Under the pieces are notes generated by a model. That model saw only the letters and a program-made list of their open reading frames with translations, did no database searches and was not told the origin of the DNA. From Syngnathus acus (taxonomy: Eukaryota; Chordata; Actinopteri; Syngnathiformes; Syngnathidae), in contig NC_051105.1 in the NCBI RefSeq assembly GCF_901709675.1, positions 6,625,104-6,689,103 of the forward strand: a stretch of 64,000 bases of DNA, in the 5' to 3' direction. This document shows, one piece after another, positions 12,671 through 24,349 of this stretch (positions are counted from its first letter, which is position 1; each line of letters opens with the position of its first letter). Both the position numbers and the translations under genes were made by a program.

Positions 12671-13132
12671 TAGTGATGTGCATTCCAGTTCTTTTAAGTG
12701 AACCGAATCCTTAGAATCAGTTCACTCAAAAGATTCGTTCAAACGAATCGTTCAACGATGCAAATCGTAAATCGACATTCTGACTTACATAGTCCACGCC
12801 AGGAGGGAGACGCAACACGTTCACTGACTGATCCGTTGATGCACGGGAAGGAAGGCAGTTGACCCATTGACTCGTTCGCGAACGGGAAAGTCAGAATTCG
12901 TTCCCTCACTCTTCTCGATGAACTGGAAATGCGAAATTCGTTGGTGAACGGGAAATGCAATTCACGACTCGTTACGTCATTTTCTTCGTTTTGTTTTACG
13001 GCGAGGTGGCACCAGCTTCAATGGGCATTACCGACACCTACTGGTTGAAGTCATATGAACTGAAAAAAGAACTCTCGCTCACTGAAAGGATTCGTTCTTT
13101 TGAACCCATCGTTCACTCACGAGCCAACACTA
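12671..13132. mobile_element. hAT-type MITE, complete, with 8-bp target-site duplication
   Basis: The element starts TAGTGATGTGC and ends so that its reverse complement starts TAGTGTTGGCTC, giving short imperfect terminal inverted repeats. It is flanked on both sides by the same 8 bp, GTAGGTTA (12663-12670 and 13133-13140). An 8-bp duplication with TAGTG termini is the hallmark of hAT transposition. The 462-bp interior is full of GAACGATTCG/GTTCACTC-like words and has no transposase ORF, so it is non-autonomous. It lies between lrrc58 and the fstl1 3' end. Confidence 0.85.
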
Positions 13133-13404
13133 GTAGGTTAGAGGTTTTAAGAGCATCTGCGTCATCATTCTGAGGTGGTGTGTGAAGTATGCATGTTTTC
13201 CTTTTCCTTGCATGGGTTTTCTTCTGGGACTTTGTCTTTCTCAGACAATCCAAAAACATTGAAAACTGACTCTTGGCAGATTTGTGGTGTGCCCAATGTC
13301 GTGCCTAGAATTCTGCTCGGATAGGCTCCTCCGCAGCCACGGCCACAATGGGTGTGGATATGTTTAAACACATTGAAAGGGACAACTTGTGTGGTGTACA
13401 AAGA

Positions 13405-13410
13405 TTTATT
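13405..13410 (-). terminator. Candidate fstl1 poly(A) signal AATAAA
   Basis: TTTATT on the plus strand reads AATAAA on the minus strand about 1.06 kb downstream of the fstl1 stop codon. No coding sequence lies between, which suits a 3' UTR of about 1.1 kb. Cleavage there is inferred. Confidence 0.45.
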
Positions 13411-14471
13411 GGCTTTGAAACATATTGCTTACAGTCCTTTTTTTAGTGGCTAACAAAGAGCTCCACAAGGCATTGATCAGCATGAGTCACAAGCCACTTT
13501 CGCAACCAAACATCAGCCAAAACATTGTGTGGTATGAAAAATAACCATTGTGCAGACCAAGTCTAAGGCACTATGTATTTTTGTGTCCTATTTTAGACGC
13601 AGGGTTTTAACAAATCAACACACTGAAATACAAAAACGAAATGCACATTTAACAGCAGACACACGAATCCGCTTAATGATGCATCTACACCAGCGAGGCT
13701 CGTCCATTTGTGATTTCAAAAGGTATAGTGTTGTCGTTGGGTCCAGAGTAATCTTCCTGGAGAGTTGCGTACATAAGTCAAAACATTCAGCCTATCTTTG
13801 GTTTCAGGTGTCGCCATGCTATGTTCAGATGCAGTCTCACCAGGCTACATTTCAACCTAGGGTCCCTTTCTCTACTGCTTTTTACTGTGTTGTTGTTGTG
13901 TTTAAGTGGCAACTCTTTTGAGAGCCGTAACGGGATGACAATTATTAGGGAACAGTTAATATCTGCCTTTGTCTTTTACGGAAAGGACATTACTGCCATT
14001 GTGTGACAGATAATTAAGATTTGTGATGTCACGATGTTATTTTTCCTACCGAATGCCGAATAGGATGCAAAACACATCAGCAAAAAGAAATAAAAACGAG
14101 TGCATTGGTTGAGTCGCTCACAATTGGACACCCCCACTACCTTGCTTCTCACCATAAAACCAACTCACCTTAATCCCCCAAACACCGACATCCTGCTTTT
14201 TTTTTTACCTTAAAAACTGCAAAAATACATAGTAAGAAGTGTACAAGAGTAGTAATACAATCAAACATGACAGTACTGAACGCAAGGGAATCATAAGATT
14301 GTCCCTGGAATCAAACAACATCCACATAAACACTTTAACACTGTAAAAAATGTATAACAATAAGTCAAATTGCAGAGAAAATGTGTCGCTGTCATAACGC
14401 CCGAGCTGCAAGGCAAGTCAAGTATAGAGGAAGGGTGGTCGTGTGCATCCTCTCTTTTTCCATGACCTCAT

Positions 14472-17400
14472 TTAGGCCTCCTTTGTGCTAGCCTTCATTT
14501 TCTCCACTGTTTCCTATGATCAAATAAAATGGGTCAATCGAGGAATTTTATAAAGTGGCAGTCATAAAAATAAAGAAGTAGCATTGAAAAGTTCCTCATC
14601 TACCTAATATTCAAAATGTACTTAAAAAGCAACAATGAAATAATTGTTATTGCGTTAATTAATTTTGAATCACCTAAATCTGTAGATTCAAGCTGAGTGT
14701 GATTTTTAAGGAATCCCGTCTATCCATTTTGTATACCCAGATGACTTGGTTTCTACAGGCCTGTCTAAAAAAATGTTTTTGCCGGTGCACCATTCTTTTG
14801 AGACCAACATCCTCTTTAAAATATGCTGATTTCTTGGTTTCTTGTCATGTTTTTGTTCCAGGAAAGCTTACGTCGACAAATTTGACAACGGGGATGTTGT
14901 TTTACAGGCTGTGCAATTTAAATCTCTTTTGTCTAGAAAAACAAACTTTCCTTATCTGAAAAAAAAACCCTCAAGTCAGCTCCTTGGGCTAGTTGATTTA
15001 CTGATTAAAATAAATAACCCCAACCTGGTGTTTGTTCAGCTCTGCCACGCGGAGATCCCACTCTTCCTCTGTCATCTCCACACCGGCGTCTGTTGACTCA
15101 TCCTCAGCTGTCTTGTCTGCACACAAAAAGGAGTCAGGCACAACGACGGTGAGGAAATAACAAGGTGATCATCTCGTAGCTTACCTGCGCACGTCATAGC
15201 CGTGCAGACCCAGTTGCCGCATGCACACACGCAGCGGTTGCACTCCACCTGTGTCTCTGCACCATCCTCATAAGTCTCATCCTCCAAAGCACATTCTGAG
15301 AAAAAAATAATAGAGCATTATTCTCCCTATTCAGATACCACTAACTACATGCTGTAAAAAATTCCAATTTTGAAAAGTAATAAATTGTTTATTTGTACAA
15401 GGACCACCCACTCAATACTGATCTGACCCACTGACCACAATACTAGGGAAAAACACTACTTTTGCAATATTTGCATTTGTTTCATCCAATAAGCAAGCAC
15501 TTCTTGTGCTTTGTAAAAAAATTCTAGAGTTCCTCAATAGCTACACAGGACTTTGTGTCTGCTGAAGGCCCAGGGTTCAGTGCTCTGAACTTTAGCCTGC
15601 GGAGCGAGGGGCAGCAGTACATACTGAATTCCAACTCTCTAAACTGGATGGCTGGATGATATAATAAGCTCACTCTTCTCGGGCGGGTTGAATCCAGGCT
15701 TCAGGCAGTTGAGGAACTCATCAAAGCTCAACTTCCAGTCGGCATTCTCATCGGACAGCTCAATGAGGGCGTCAACGCAGAGACTCCTGGAGTGCGCAAA
15801 CACACATGCAAACTCACTATTAGTAGCAACTCAACTTTGCAGGCTTTCATATTGAGGGGCCCCACTTGTATAATTGACACTGGAATAGATAAGAGTTCAG
15901 CGACCTTACCTAAAATAGCACCAGCGCACATAGTAGAGAGCTGCACGGGTTAGCGTTACCGCAGTAACTTGCAAAGTTAGCGCAAAGGTCAAATAGTGAC
16001 AGAAAGGAATGTTTGACAAGTCTTATCTTTCAACGGCTAGCAGACACTCACCGAAGCAGCTTGTTGCTCTCCTGGTCGGCGTAGGACTGCATCTCGGTCG
16101 CCACAGACTCATTGTGTTGGATGAACTTGAGCAACTCGGAGGAGTCCAGTGTGGAATCGCCGCTGTCATATGACTAAAATAACCAACAAAAATGCACAAA
16201 AAATTTTGTTTACTCCAGTGACAATAAAATTCCTGTTTCAAGTTTGGAATCTGAACATTTTGAGGTTACAAACCAAATAGTGCACGCTGCGGCGTCAGAA
16301 CACGTCATGCCGCGCAAGAAAGCACACACGGGTCGTGTGGACTCTCTCACATTTCGAAAATCAACATACATGTACCCCCTACTTGGATTGCCCACCTTGA
16401 AGTACTTGAGCAGAATGTCAGAGAAGTTGGATCCCTTGACAAACCAGCCATCTGGAACAACTTCAGTCTGCAGCCACTGGATCACACGGCTCCTCAGCTC
16501 GTTGCGATCGGCAGCGTAGCACACCACTGTGGGACGGGGAACGTTCGATAGCTCATAAAAAACTCATCGTGTATGTTGCTTGTATTAAGGATATTTGTTT
16601 TTGTTTTTTTAAAACCAAGCTTGTGTGCAAAGCCAACATAGACAGCCACAGCAAAAGTGTAAAAATGTAACACCCACCTGGGCTGGCAGCTGCCTGCTTG
16701 CTCTTTTTCTCTTAAAATAAAATAAAAAAAGACGCAGAATTAAAATCACAAGACCAGTTCTTATGTTAAACATAGTATAGGTTTCTTGGCAAGGTCCGAA
16801 AATGGGACACTGTGACATAATTGGCCTACATGAGGAAATCTTGAGCTACGGCTCAGATCATTGTTCATGTTATCAGGAGTGTAAATAGAACATTATCGAG
16901 GGGAGCAGTAAAAAGTTCACTCCTGATAAGATTAACAATCAGTTCATGGATGGAAACAAGCGCCGAGTTAGCTTTGCTGAGTGACAGCGACCTCTGCTGG
17001 CGACTTTTGTGAGCGACTGGGATTTGGCACCTCAATTATATCTTCATTGCTAAATGAACTACATTTTAAACTCTTCACCTGACACTTGTAAACATTGACA
17101 ATTGTAAACGTCTTAACATACCCTGGCAGTGTCCATCGTGGGCAACTTGGATTTTCAGCCCGCTCAGACAGGCATCCCTGTGCAGCTCGCAGTGGTTCCT
17201 GTAGGTCTTACCATTGCTGCCACATACTGACCTCTTGTGGGGCTTACAGCTCTGGAGCGACAACGGAAGAAGTGAATTGAAAACGTTGACCTGGAAACTT
17301 GTTTCTCACATTATCGCCCAGCTCACCACTCACTTCTATGCACAGGCAGCTGGGCTCCCCCTTCTCATTGACAGCACACTCCCGGCCCGCCCCGCAGAAG

Positions 17401-20400
17401 ACATTGGCACACACTTTGCTCTTGCTCTGCAGCTCCTGAAATAAGAGGACAAACATTCGTTTCTGCATTTTTTTCTTCTTGACCCCAAATCAGACTGAAG
17501 AAAATCACTCATGTGCTACAGGCAGCTCTGACGTTTCTCCTCTAGGTGGCAACATATCACATGACATGAGAGCAGCTGCTTGAACTAAGTGGACTATGAT
17601 TCAGACTCAGCCTCAACCAATTATTTCAACCCTCAAATGGAGCTTTGTGTTGACAAGTAAACAGAAAGAGAGGAACATTTTTTCCAGTCTGTTTTTTTCA
17701 CTGACGTCTTTTCTTTCTTTTATCTTTTGTTGTGTGGAAAAAAAAAAAAGGCCGCAAATACAGACTGTTTTATGAGCCTCATTACCTTCTCCATTCTCCA
17801 TCTGTGAGCCTTTGTGTGTCTCAGCGTTAGTGCATTGCAATGGTGTGTGTGTGTGTCTCCACATCTGGAGTCTGGCTTGTGTGTGTGTTTTTCTTTGGGC
17901 CTGTTCCCATGCATGCAATCTTTAACACCCCCCCCTCTTTCTAAGGCGCCGTTTCCTGTAACGAGAGCGAGACAGAAAAAAAGTTGGCCCTTCCTGCGCT
18001 GGAGCACACGTGAGCTCCTGGTCCACATTCAGTCTCTGGTATGTGAACTCAAACAAGGTCTGGATTCTTGGAGCCTCACATAAGCTCACCAATAATTGAA
18101 TGTAACAAGATGGAGAATGGGTGGGGGAAGTTTTAAAGTCACATGCAAAGTGGAGAGAGGAGCTTGAGGGAAACGGTGGTTCACTTCTATGCATGATTTA
18201 AAAGTGGCACGCATTATAATCCAATGTTCAAAGTGATCCCCGTGGCCTCAAGCTTGCCAGCCGTTCACTAGCACAGTGACTTCAGTAAGAGCTCTGCAAG
18301 ATGGCTCCGGTGGTGTTCTGTCCATCCATGCGCAACCAGCAGACAACCCTGACATTTAACTAATGAGCGCAGAAACATGCAGGCCTTTTTTTTTTTTCTT
18401 CCCCTCATCATCTGATTCCATTGGGTTGTTGCTATGGTGAGAAGCGGGTACCAGCCAGACTACAAGTGCCTATCACCAGAGAGAACCTCATAATTAGATT
18501 AATTTGTTCATTAGCTACTTCCTGGTTCATGCAAGACGACAACCATGCTGGTACTATCCTTTTACGTGCCCAGGCTAAAGAGGGTGATGAATAAAACAAT
18601 CCAAAACAAGAAAGCGAGCAGTGTTGTCTTAATACTTTTGCGCGGTACCGGTTTCGGGCCCCTGAAAATGGATCATCTGTAAACATCAAACCAATGCGTT
18701 TCAGCATCTCATTACAGCGTATGCATACAAACACACTCGCTAGCCTAAATTAAAAATTCTCACAAATTAAAAGCACCCAAGAGATGAAGACATGCCCATC
18801 CTAGCCTACTTGAAATGTAAATAAGATATTTGACGTCTTAGTTGCCTCCAGCTTGTCTTTTTTTCCCCATTTCCTGATTTATACAATTAAAATATAGCTT
18901 CTGGGGAGATTCATCAACAATTTTTCTAAGAAGGTTGGCATCTCCACATTCGGGTCTAGTGCACATCTGGCCGGATTTTCCGTGTCACCTTGTTTTATTC
19001 CCACCATTTTGTCCTTTTAGAGCCGACTGCCACTGGAGCGAGACCAGCTTGTTCCGTTTAATGGAAGGAAAATAAAAAAGGGAGGGGGGGGGGTGATGAG
19101 ATTAGGAGGCGATTGTGACGATAACACTGATAGAGTTGAATTATTCCTGTGCTACAATTGACATTGAATGTATTTTTAAATCTTTTCTTGCTGCCCTTTA
19201 CTGAGGAGGAATTAATAGCATAGCAGCAGGGCCACTCAATAATGGCATTTTTTCTGCTTGTATGTGCACATTTAGGCTGTTGCGCATATCTTTGCTATGC
19301 TCCGATGACTTAGAAGGTCAATCAATGGCTCTCAGGCACCAATGCCATTCGATCAATTCCCCTGAGTGCCCTACTCCTCATTAGCGTGGAGAAAATCGAT
19401 TGATGTCTTGTTTGTGGAATATCGTCATCCCAAATGAACCACAGCATGAAATATATCTAAATTCTAAATTGACGGATTCATGAGAGAAAAACAGAAATTT
19501 GATCAAGTGTGGTCTGAAACAAGTTGTTTGGATGAAGTGACGTCATTTTTGTCCATTTCTTTTTAGCACAGACAGCAGAACATCAAAATATAGCAACAGT
19601 GATGATAAATTATCGGTGTTTGAATGAACATATCAAAATTGTGTCCGAACCTAATCAAGTAAGCAAACTGAATGATTGATTTTTGACAGCATTTGAGCAT
19701 CTGTGATGACTCGGCACAACACATTCATTTATGAGCGGTTGAAAAGGGACAGAAGGATGAAACAAAATCGAGTTGCTAAATATGAAGAGGCGGAGGACTT
19801 TGTCAGAACTCAGACCGGGAGCGTAGGGGAGTACATTCCTGAGCAAATTTGTGCCAGTTGGGGTCCGACCGGGTTCGTCTTGAGCCAAAATCTGGTCGGT
19901 ATCTAGGTCAGAGTATTGCCCCTGATCACCCCCGCTCCTGAGTTTCCTACTTTTCCTTTGTTTCTCCAGTTTTTGGATGCAGAGTTTCCATTTCACTCCG
20001 CCTTCCCAAAGGACAACCCGAGACAAATGAAACAGTCTTATGAACTAGTTTGCCGCTAAAAAATATATGCCAGCTTGTTCCTGAAATCCTAATGCGCGAG
20101 GGAGAAGCATCACAAGCGGACGACTTTTCATCTGTTATTGACAGACTGTGGAGTCATCAAAGATAGAGGATTTGCCCTCAATATTTAAAGTGCCTTCAGA
20201 TTTTGCCTCCTTTCCGAGTCTAATTAACTTTATGCATCTCAAATCCGACTTCAGTCTTAGTTGACAGAAACCACAAAATGACCGTGAGCTGAAAGCCTTG
20301 CTTGGCGAATGTGTTGTGTTACCATTGATGGGCTACTATGTCCTTGAAATAATGAGAAAAACAGTCAAGATAAACAGCTGGCCTGCTCTTGGGCGTTCTC

Positions 20401-23400
20401 TTCGGTTGAGATTAACCCCGTGGAAACATTCAGCATTCTGGCTAATGAGCAGTTTGCGGCCATCTCCCTGTTAGTCTTCACCCTGCTTCTTAGTCAGTGG
20501 GAAAGGAATGCATGGCCAAATGAGATGATGTCACTCCTATCTGCAGTCTCTTGTTTTACGCCCAGCAGGGCCCCTTGTCCAAAACCTTGACACGTAAAGA
20601 CGACGATGTTTTGTTTTTTTATATACATATAAAAAAAAAAGTAGACAAAAGAAACCAGGAGAAAGAAAAAGCCTGGAGGGAGTCGCTGACTGGGCTGAAG
20701 TCACATCTGCTTGCAATTAAACCAAACTAAGAAAATGAGCCCCCTTGCACGCACCCCCTGTCGTCGCACTGCAGGGAATCGAGTGCCCCCGTGATGCCAA
20801 CCACCCGACCCACATCCATGGCATCTATACAGCTTTGTTTTTATCCGTCTCCATCAAACCTGCCTTCCAGTACATTTCTTCTGTTCTCTGTATATTTCCA
20901 TCTGGAGGTAGGCTGCTAGGGAGGTGCTGAGACTCAAGCCAAAGCCATGACTACATGCCCTGCCCTCTTATTCAAAGAGGCCATTATTGGGGTTTACAAT
21001 TGGAACAAGTGAGTACCGTAATTTTCGGACTATAAGTCGCACCGGAGTATAAGTCGCACCAGCCATAAAATGCCCAAAAAAGTGAAAAAAAACATATATA
21101 TGTATATAAGTCGCTCCTGAGTATAAGTCGCCCCCCCACCCAAACTATGAAAAAAAACGCGACTTATAGTCCGAAAATTACGGTAGTCCTCTTGAAGTTG
21201 AACAAGCAACCGACCGCAGCCTTTTGTGACCCGAGCTTTGAAGATCACACTTTTTCACGTCTTTCCCAAGACATAGATAGTTGATCACATTGTGAAATGG
21301 TCTTTGCGTAATCTGGGCCGCAAAGGACAGAATCTGTCACGCAGGATGTTTCTCTTCATGTGTTTTCTATTTAACGGTAAAGCAACAACACAAAGAGGTC
21401 AGTCTGCTAGCGCGCTCACGCTGTGGAACAAATTAAACTTCCCTGGCAAAGAGGGATAAATAGTCTTGAAGCACGAATTAGAACACATTTTCTTCAAACC
21501 TTCTCAAAGGATAATGATTTGAACATTGAATTTGGCTGCCTTCCAAGTTAATTACACAAGTTACTTAAATCGCTCACGTAATGATTCAAATTAGATTGAC
21601 AAGATGCTGGCTGTTTCAGTGATCTAGTTGAAAGATGTTTTAGACATACCGTTTTTTCTTGCACTGGTTCTCAGTTACCTCCAGAATACATGCGGAATAT
21701 TAAATGGCTTGAGACCATCAATTCTTAAGAATTAGCATGAACAGCCATTAAGCATTTGAAAAATGCTTCTGATCTCAATGAGCCTACATTTTAGGGGACT
21801 GAGTGAGAAATTCAGAAATTCATCATGACAATTCCGAGAACACTAAAGAGGAAAAGCTCAACCAACTTACATTATTTTTTATACAATCCTAAAAAGGTTT
21901 TCAAGCAAATCCAGTACTGAGGAGAGCATATCGCAGAGATGTGAAACCCAACCTCCCCTCCACCCGCCACCATACAGAGCCAAGTCTTACCTCACCCTGA
22001 TCTTCCCCTTTGCTATAATTGCAGCAGCATGACTACATGTCGAGCTGCAAGAAATTAGGTCGGGCGGATAACGACAGAGGACAAAGCGTCCTCCTCTCAC
22101 GTTCTCCACCTGGGCAGATATTTTTAGCCCAGCTTGGATGCAAGAGAACCGCCTACAAGGGAATCAACAACTACTTGGGCATGTCCTCATTGTTCTCTTG
22201 CCTACCGAAGCCTGAGAGCCACGATAGCGCTCGTGTGCGAGCGCCTTTGCCTTGGCAACTGCAATTTTCATGATCTATTGCTGGCCTTTTCTAGATAAAT
22301 TAAGCATTCCACTCTGTCACCGCAAAAAAGAAATCCGATTAATAGATGTGGAAGTAGAGGTGCACACTGCACACGCCCACATCCTGATCTTTGCATATCA
22401 AACACCGGTTTGGAGTTGCTCTGTATCTCACACGGCACACAACACAAGCGTTTTCCCTCAGCTTCTCGTCAAAGGTGATGCAATTCTTACCTCAAGCACT
22501 CTCCTTGTTGGCAGTGTGGACGATGGCATTTCAACAAAAAAAATCACATCTTACAATTCAAATTATTATGACAGCAACCAGTCCAATACTTCAAATTCTA
22601 AACCGTATGAAATCTTTTTTAAAAGTATTCGTCAGGACTTTTGACAACCTAAGCTTTGCACTTTTTGTAAGCAGCATACGATTCCTTTGCCCATGGCTCG
22701 TCAATTAATAATGGACTAGGTGTTGCAAAATTGTTGCCTGGCAAAAAGCTTTCATGTCCCCAACTGCAGTTCAGCATGTTTGAGAAGCTGCTCCAACACA
22801 GAATCTGTTCTTGACAAACCCGGCCTTCTACTACCACCACTAAATCCAACAAAACCAAAAATTTCATTACTTCTAAAACAACACATTATACCAAACTGCA
22901 AAATGTCATAATGTACGTGTTTCTGATGAGCGGCCAAACAGCCAGCTGGCTCATCTGACACTTTTCCAGAGATTAAGGCTTCTGCTGCAACTTGTTGACC
23001 TTCTTTTGACAGCACACTGGTATGCCACTTCATGGCCTTCTTACTGCCAGACAGACAGCAGGCCGTATATTATCGGGGTTAATTGCCTTCAGAGAGCAGA
23101 TGCCGCCCCATTAACCGGCTAGCGCCTTTATTGGGCCAACTGTGGCCGAAGCGAGCCATTCCTCACAGATCGCCATCGTTGAATAAGAATTGACAATAGG
23201 TCAGCAGGGGATGAAAAAAAAAATGGATGTGGTCATTAATGGAATAGCCAGGTGTTCAACAGTTGTGCAAAGTCGGACCCTGTAATCCCACCTGTGTCTC
23301 ATGTCAAAATTCCCCAAGCGACACTACACCTCATAAGTTCTCATTGTTCTACCAGTTCAGTGCCGTCACCCTGCTACAATAAACTCTCGTTTACTCAGAG

Positions 23401-23964
23401 GTTCTCTTAGCGGCGTGAGATTTTGGTAAGCATTCTCGCATTCCTCCTGAGCTCACTCTTGAAGGCACAAACAAACAAACATACTGACCACCCAAATGCA
23501 CTGTTTGGACACCATAAGAGCAGCTGCCAGGCGGTCGGTCAGGCATTTTTGCACCCAGGCATCTTCAGCAAAAGTGCAAAGTGAAGGTGGAGCAGCATTG
23601 AGGAAATGTGCACAATTGAATGCCCTTCCTTCTTTTCTTTTCTCAGATGCTTCCCATTCATTTCTTTTCCTGAGCTACTTTACAAATGAAGCCTCTCTTG
23701 AGTTTCCGTCAGGGAAAATATTGAGTGGTTCCAAACTCCGTAAGCATTTAAGGAATATTTAAGAAGAACGGGTAAGAACACTGTGTTAACAACGAATAAA
23801 ATCACGCCAACGAACAAAGTGGACGGGTTTTGTTGCGCTTAATATTTCGGCATGTGTTTTTAGAAAATAAAAACAAAACTGTGGAAGTTTTAAGTGACTA
23901 AACTTACCTCTGCGCGAGAGAGAGCCAGAGTGAGCAGAAGAAACACAGCGACACCCCGTAACAT
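14472..23964 (-). CDS. fstl1: fstl1, follistatin-like protein 1 (secreted glycoprotein)
   Basis: Ten coding exons on the minus strand (23908-23964, 17334-17435, 17122-17251, 16678-16710, 16396-16526, 16052-16173, 15674-15786, 15185-15295, 15025-15116, 14472-14513) join in phase to 310 aa; human FSTL1 has 308. Exon 1 is a signal peptide ([19 protein letters not shown]). Next come the follistatin/Kazal module ([12 protein letters not shown], then [16 protein letters not shown] and CELHRDAC), an EF-hand-like pair ([15 protein letters not shown] and [16 protein letters not shown]) and a von Willebrand C-type cysteine block ([19 protein letters not shown]). A 33-bp micro-exon links the Kazal part to the EF-hand part. 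NFS and NES sequons are visible. FSTL1 modulates BMP/TGF-beta signalling outside the cell (established). Intron 1 is about 6.5 kb; the rest of the gene is compact. Identity is secure and exon phases all agree. Confidence 0.96.
17436..23907 (-). other. fstl1 intron 1, non-coding, about 6.5 kb
   Basis: No coding exon is seen. The intron holds a foldback MITE at 21014-21185, short simple repeats and stretches of more balanced composition (for example about 19200-19400 and 23030-23190) that could be conserved control elements. Only alignment to other fish could show that. The short ORFs here match nothing I recognise. Confidence 0.6.
21014..21185. mobile_element. Foldback (palindromic) MITE, 172 bp
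   Basis: The left end TACCGTAATTTTCGGACTAT is the exact reverse complement of the right end, and the match continues through the following AAGTCGC. The middle repeats TATAAGTCGC-like words several times and has no ORF. The terminal TA on each side could be a TA target duplication. The same word family is common in vertebrate introns (established); its superfamily is not decided from this sequence. Confidence 0.8.
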
Positions 23965-24092
23965 CTGGTCGTGGGGCGGAAAAAAAAAAAAGAAGTCAGA
24001 TTTAGCGAGCTTAAAACACCCTATCTGGAGTTAAACCTACTTTTAAGTCATGTTAAAACGACATTAGTAGCGCGTCCTCTTCATTGCCTTAC

Positions 24093-24290
24093 CGTTATAG
24101 CCAAGATCTTGTTCGGGCTCGGTGAAGGAGAAGATTAGAATGGTGAGGATGTTCGTCGGCTGGGAAGAAAGCAGGATCGCGCCTTGGAGGAAATTTGAGC
24201 AGCTTGGAGGAATTCCAGCAGGTCCTCCGGTCTTTCTCCTCCTCTCCCGGCTAAAGAGCCAATGGAAATGTCTGGGGGGGTTCTCCACAG
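24093..24290 (-). promoter_or_regulatory. Candidate fstl1 non-coding first exon and promoter
   Basis: The fstl1 start codon lies directly after an acceptor (CGACCAG|ATG at 23964), so an upstream non-coding exon is expected. On the minus strand a strong donor (TAACG|GTAAGGC) ends such an exon at 24093. Upstream is a GC-richer stretch with a CCAAT box near 24258 (ATTGG read on the minus strand) and a CT-rich tract near 24290-24330. The exact start of transcription is unknown. Confidence 0.45.
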
Positions 24291-24349
24291 TGGAGGAGGA
24301 GGAGGAAGAGAAGGAGGAGGAAAAATGTGTGGATGAGCGTCATGGATGA

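Noticed and set aside
12302-12683. Several ORFs of 80-120 codons rich in I, Y, T, H, C and V
   Set aside because: They are produced by the TG/TA microsatellite in all frames.
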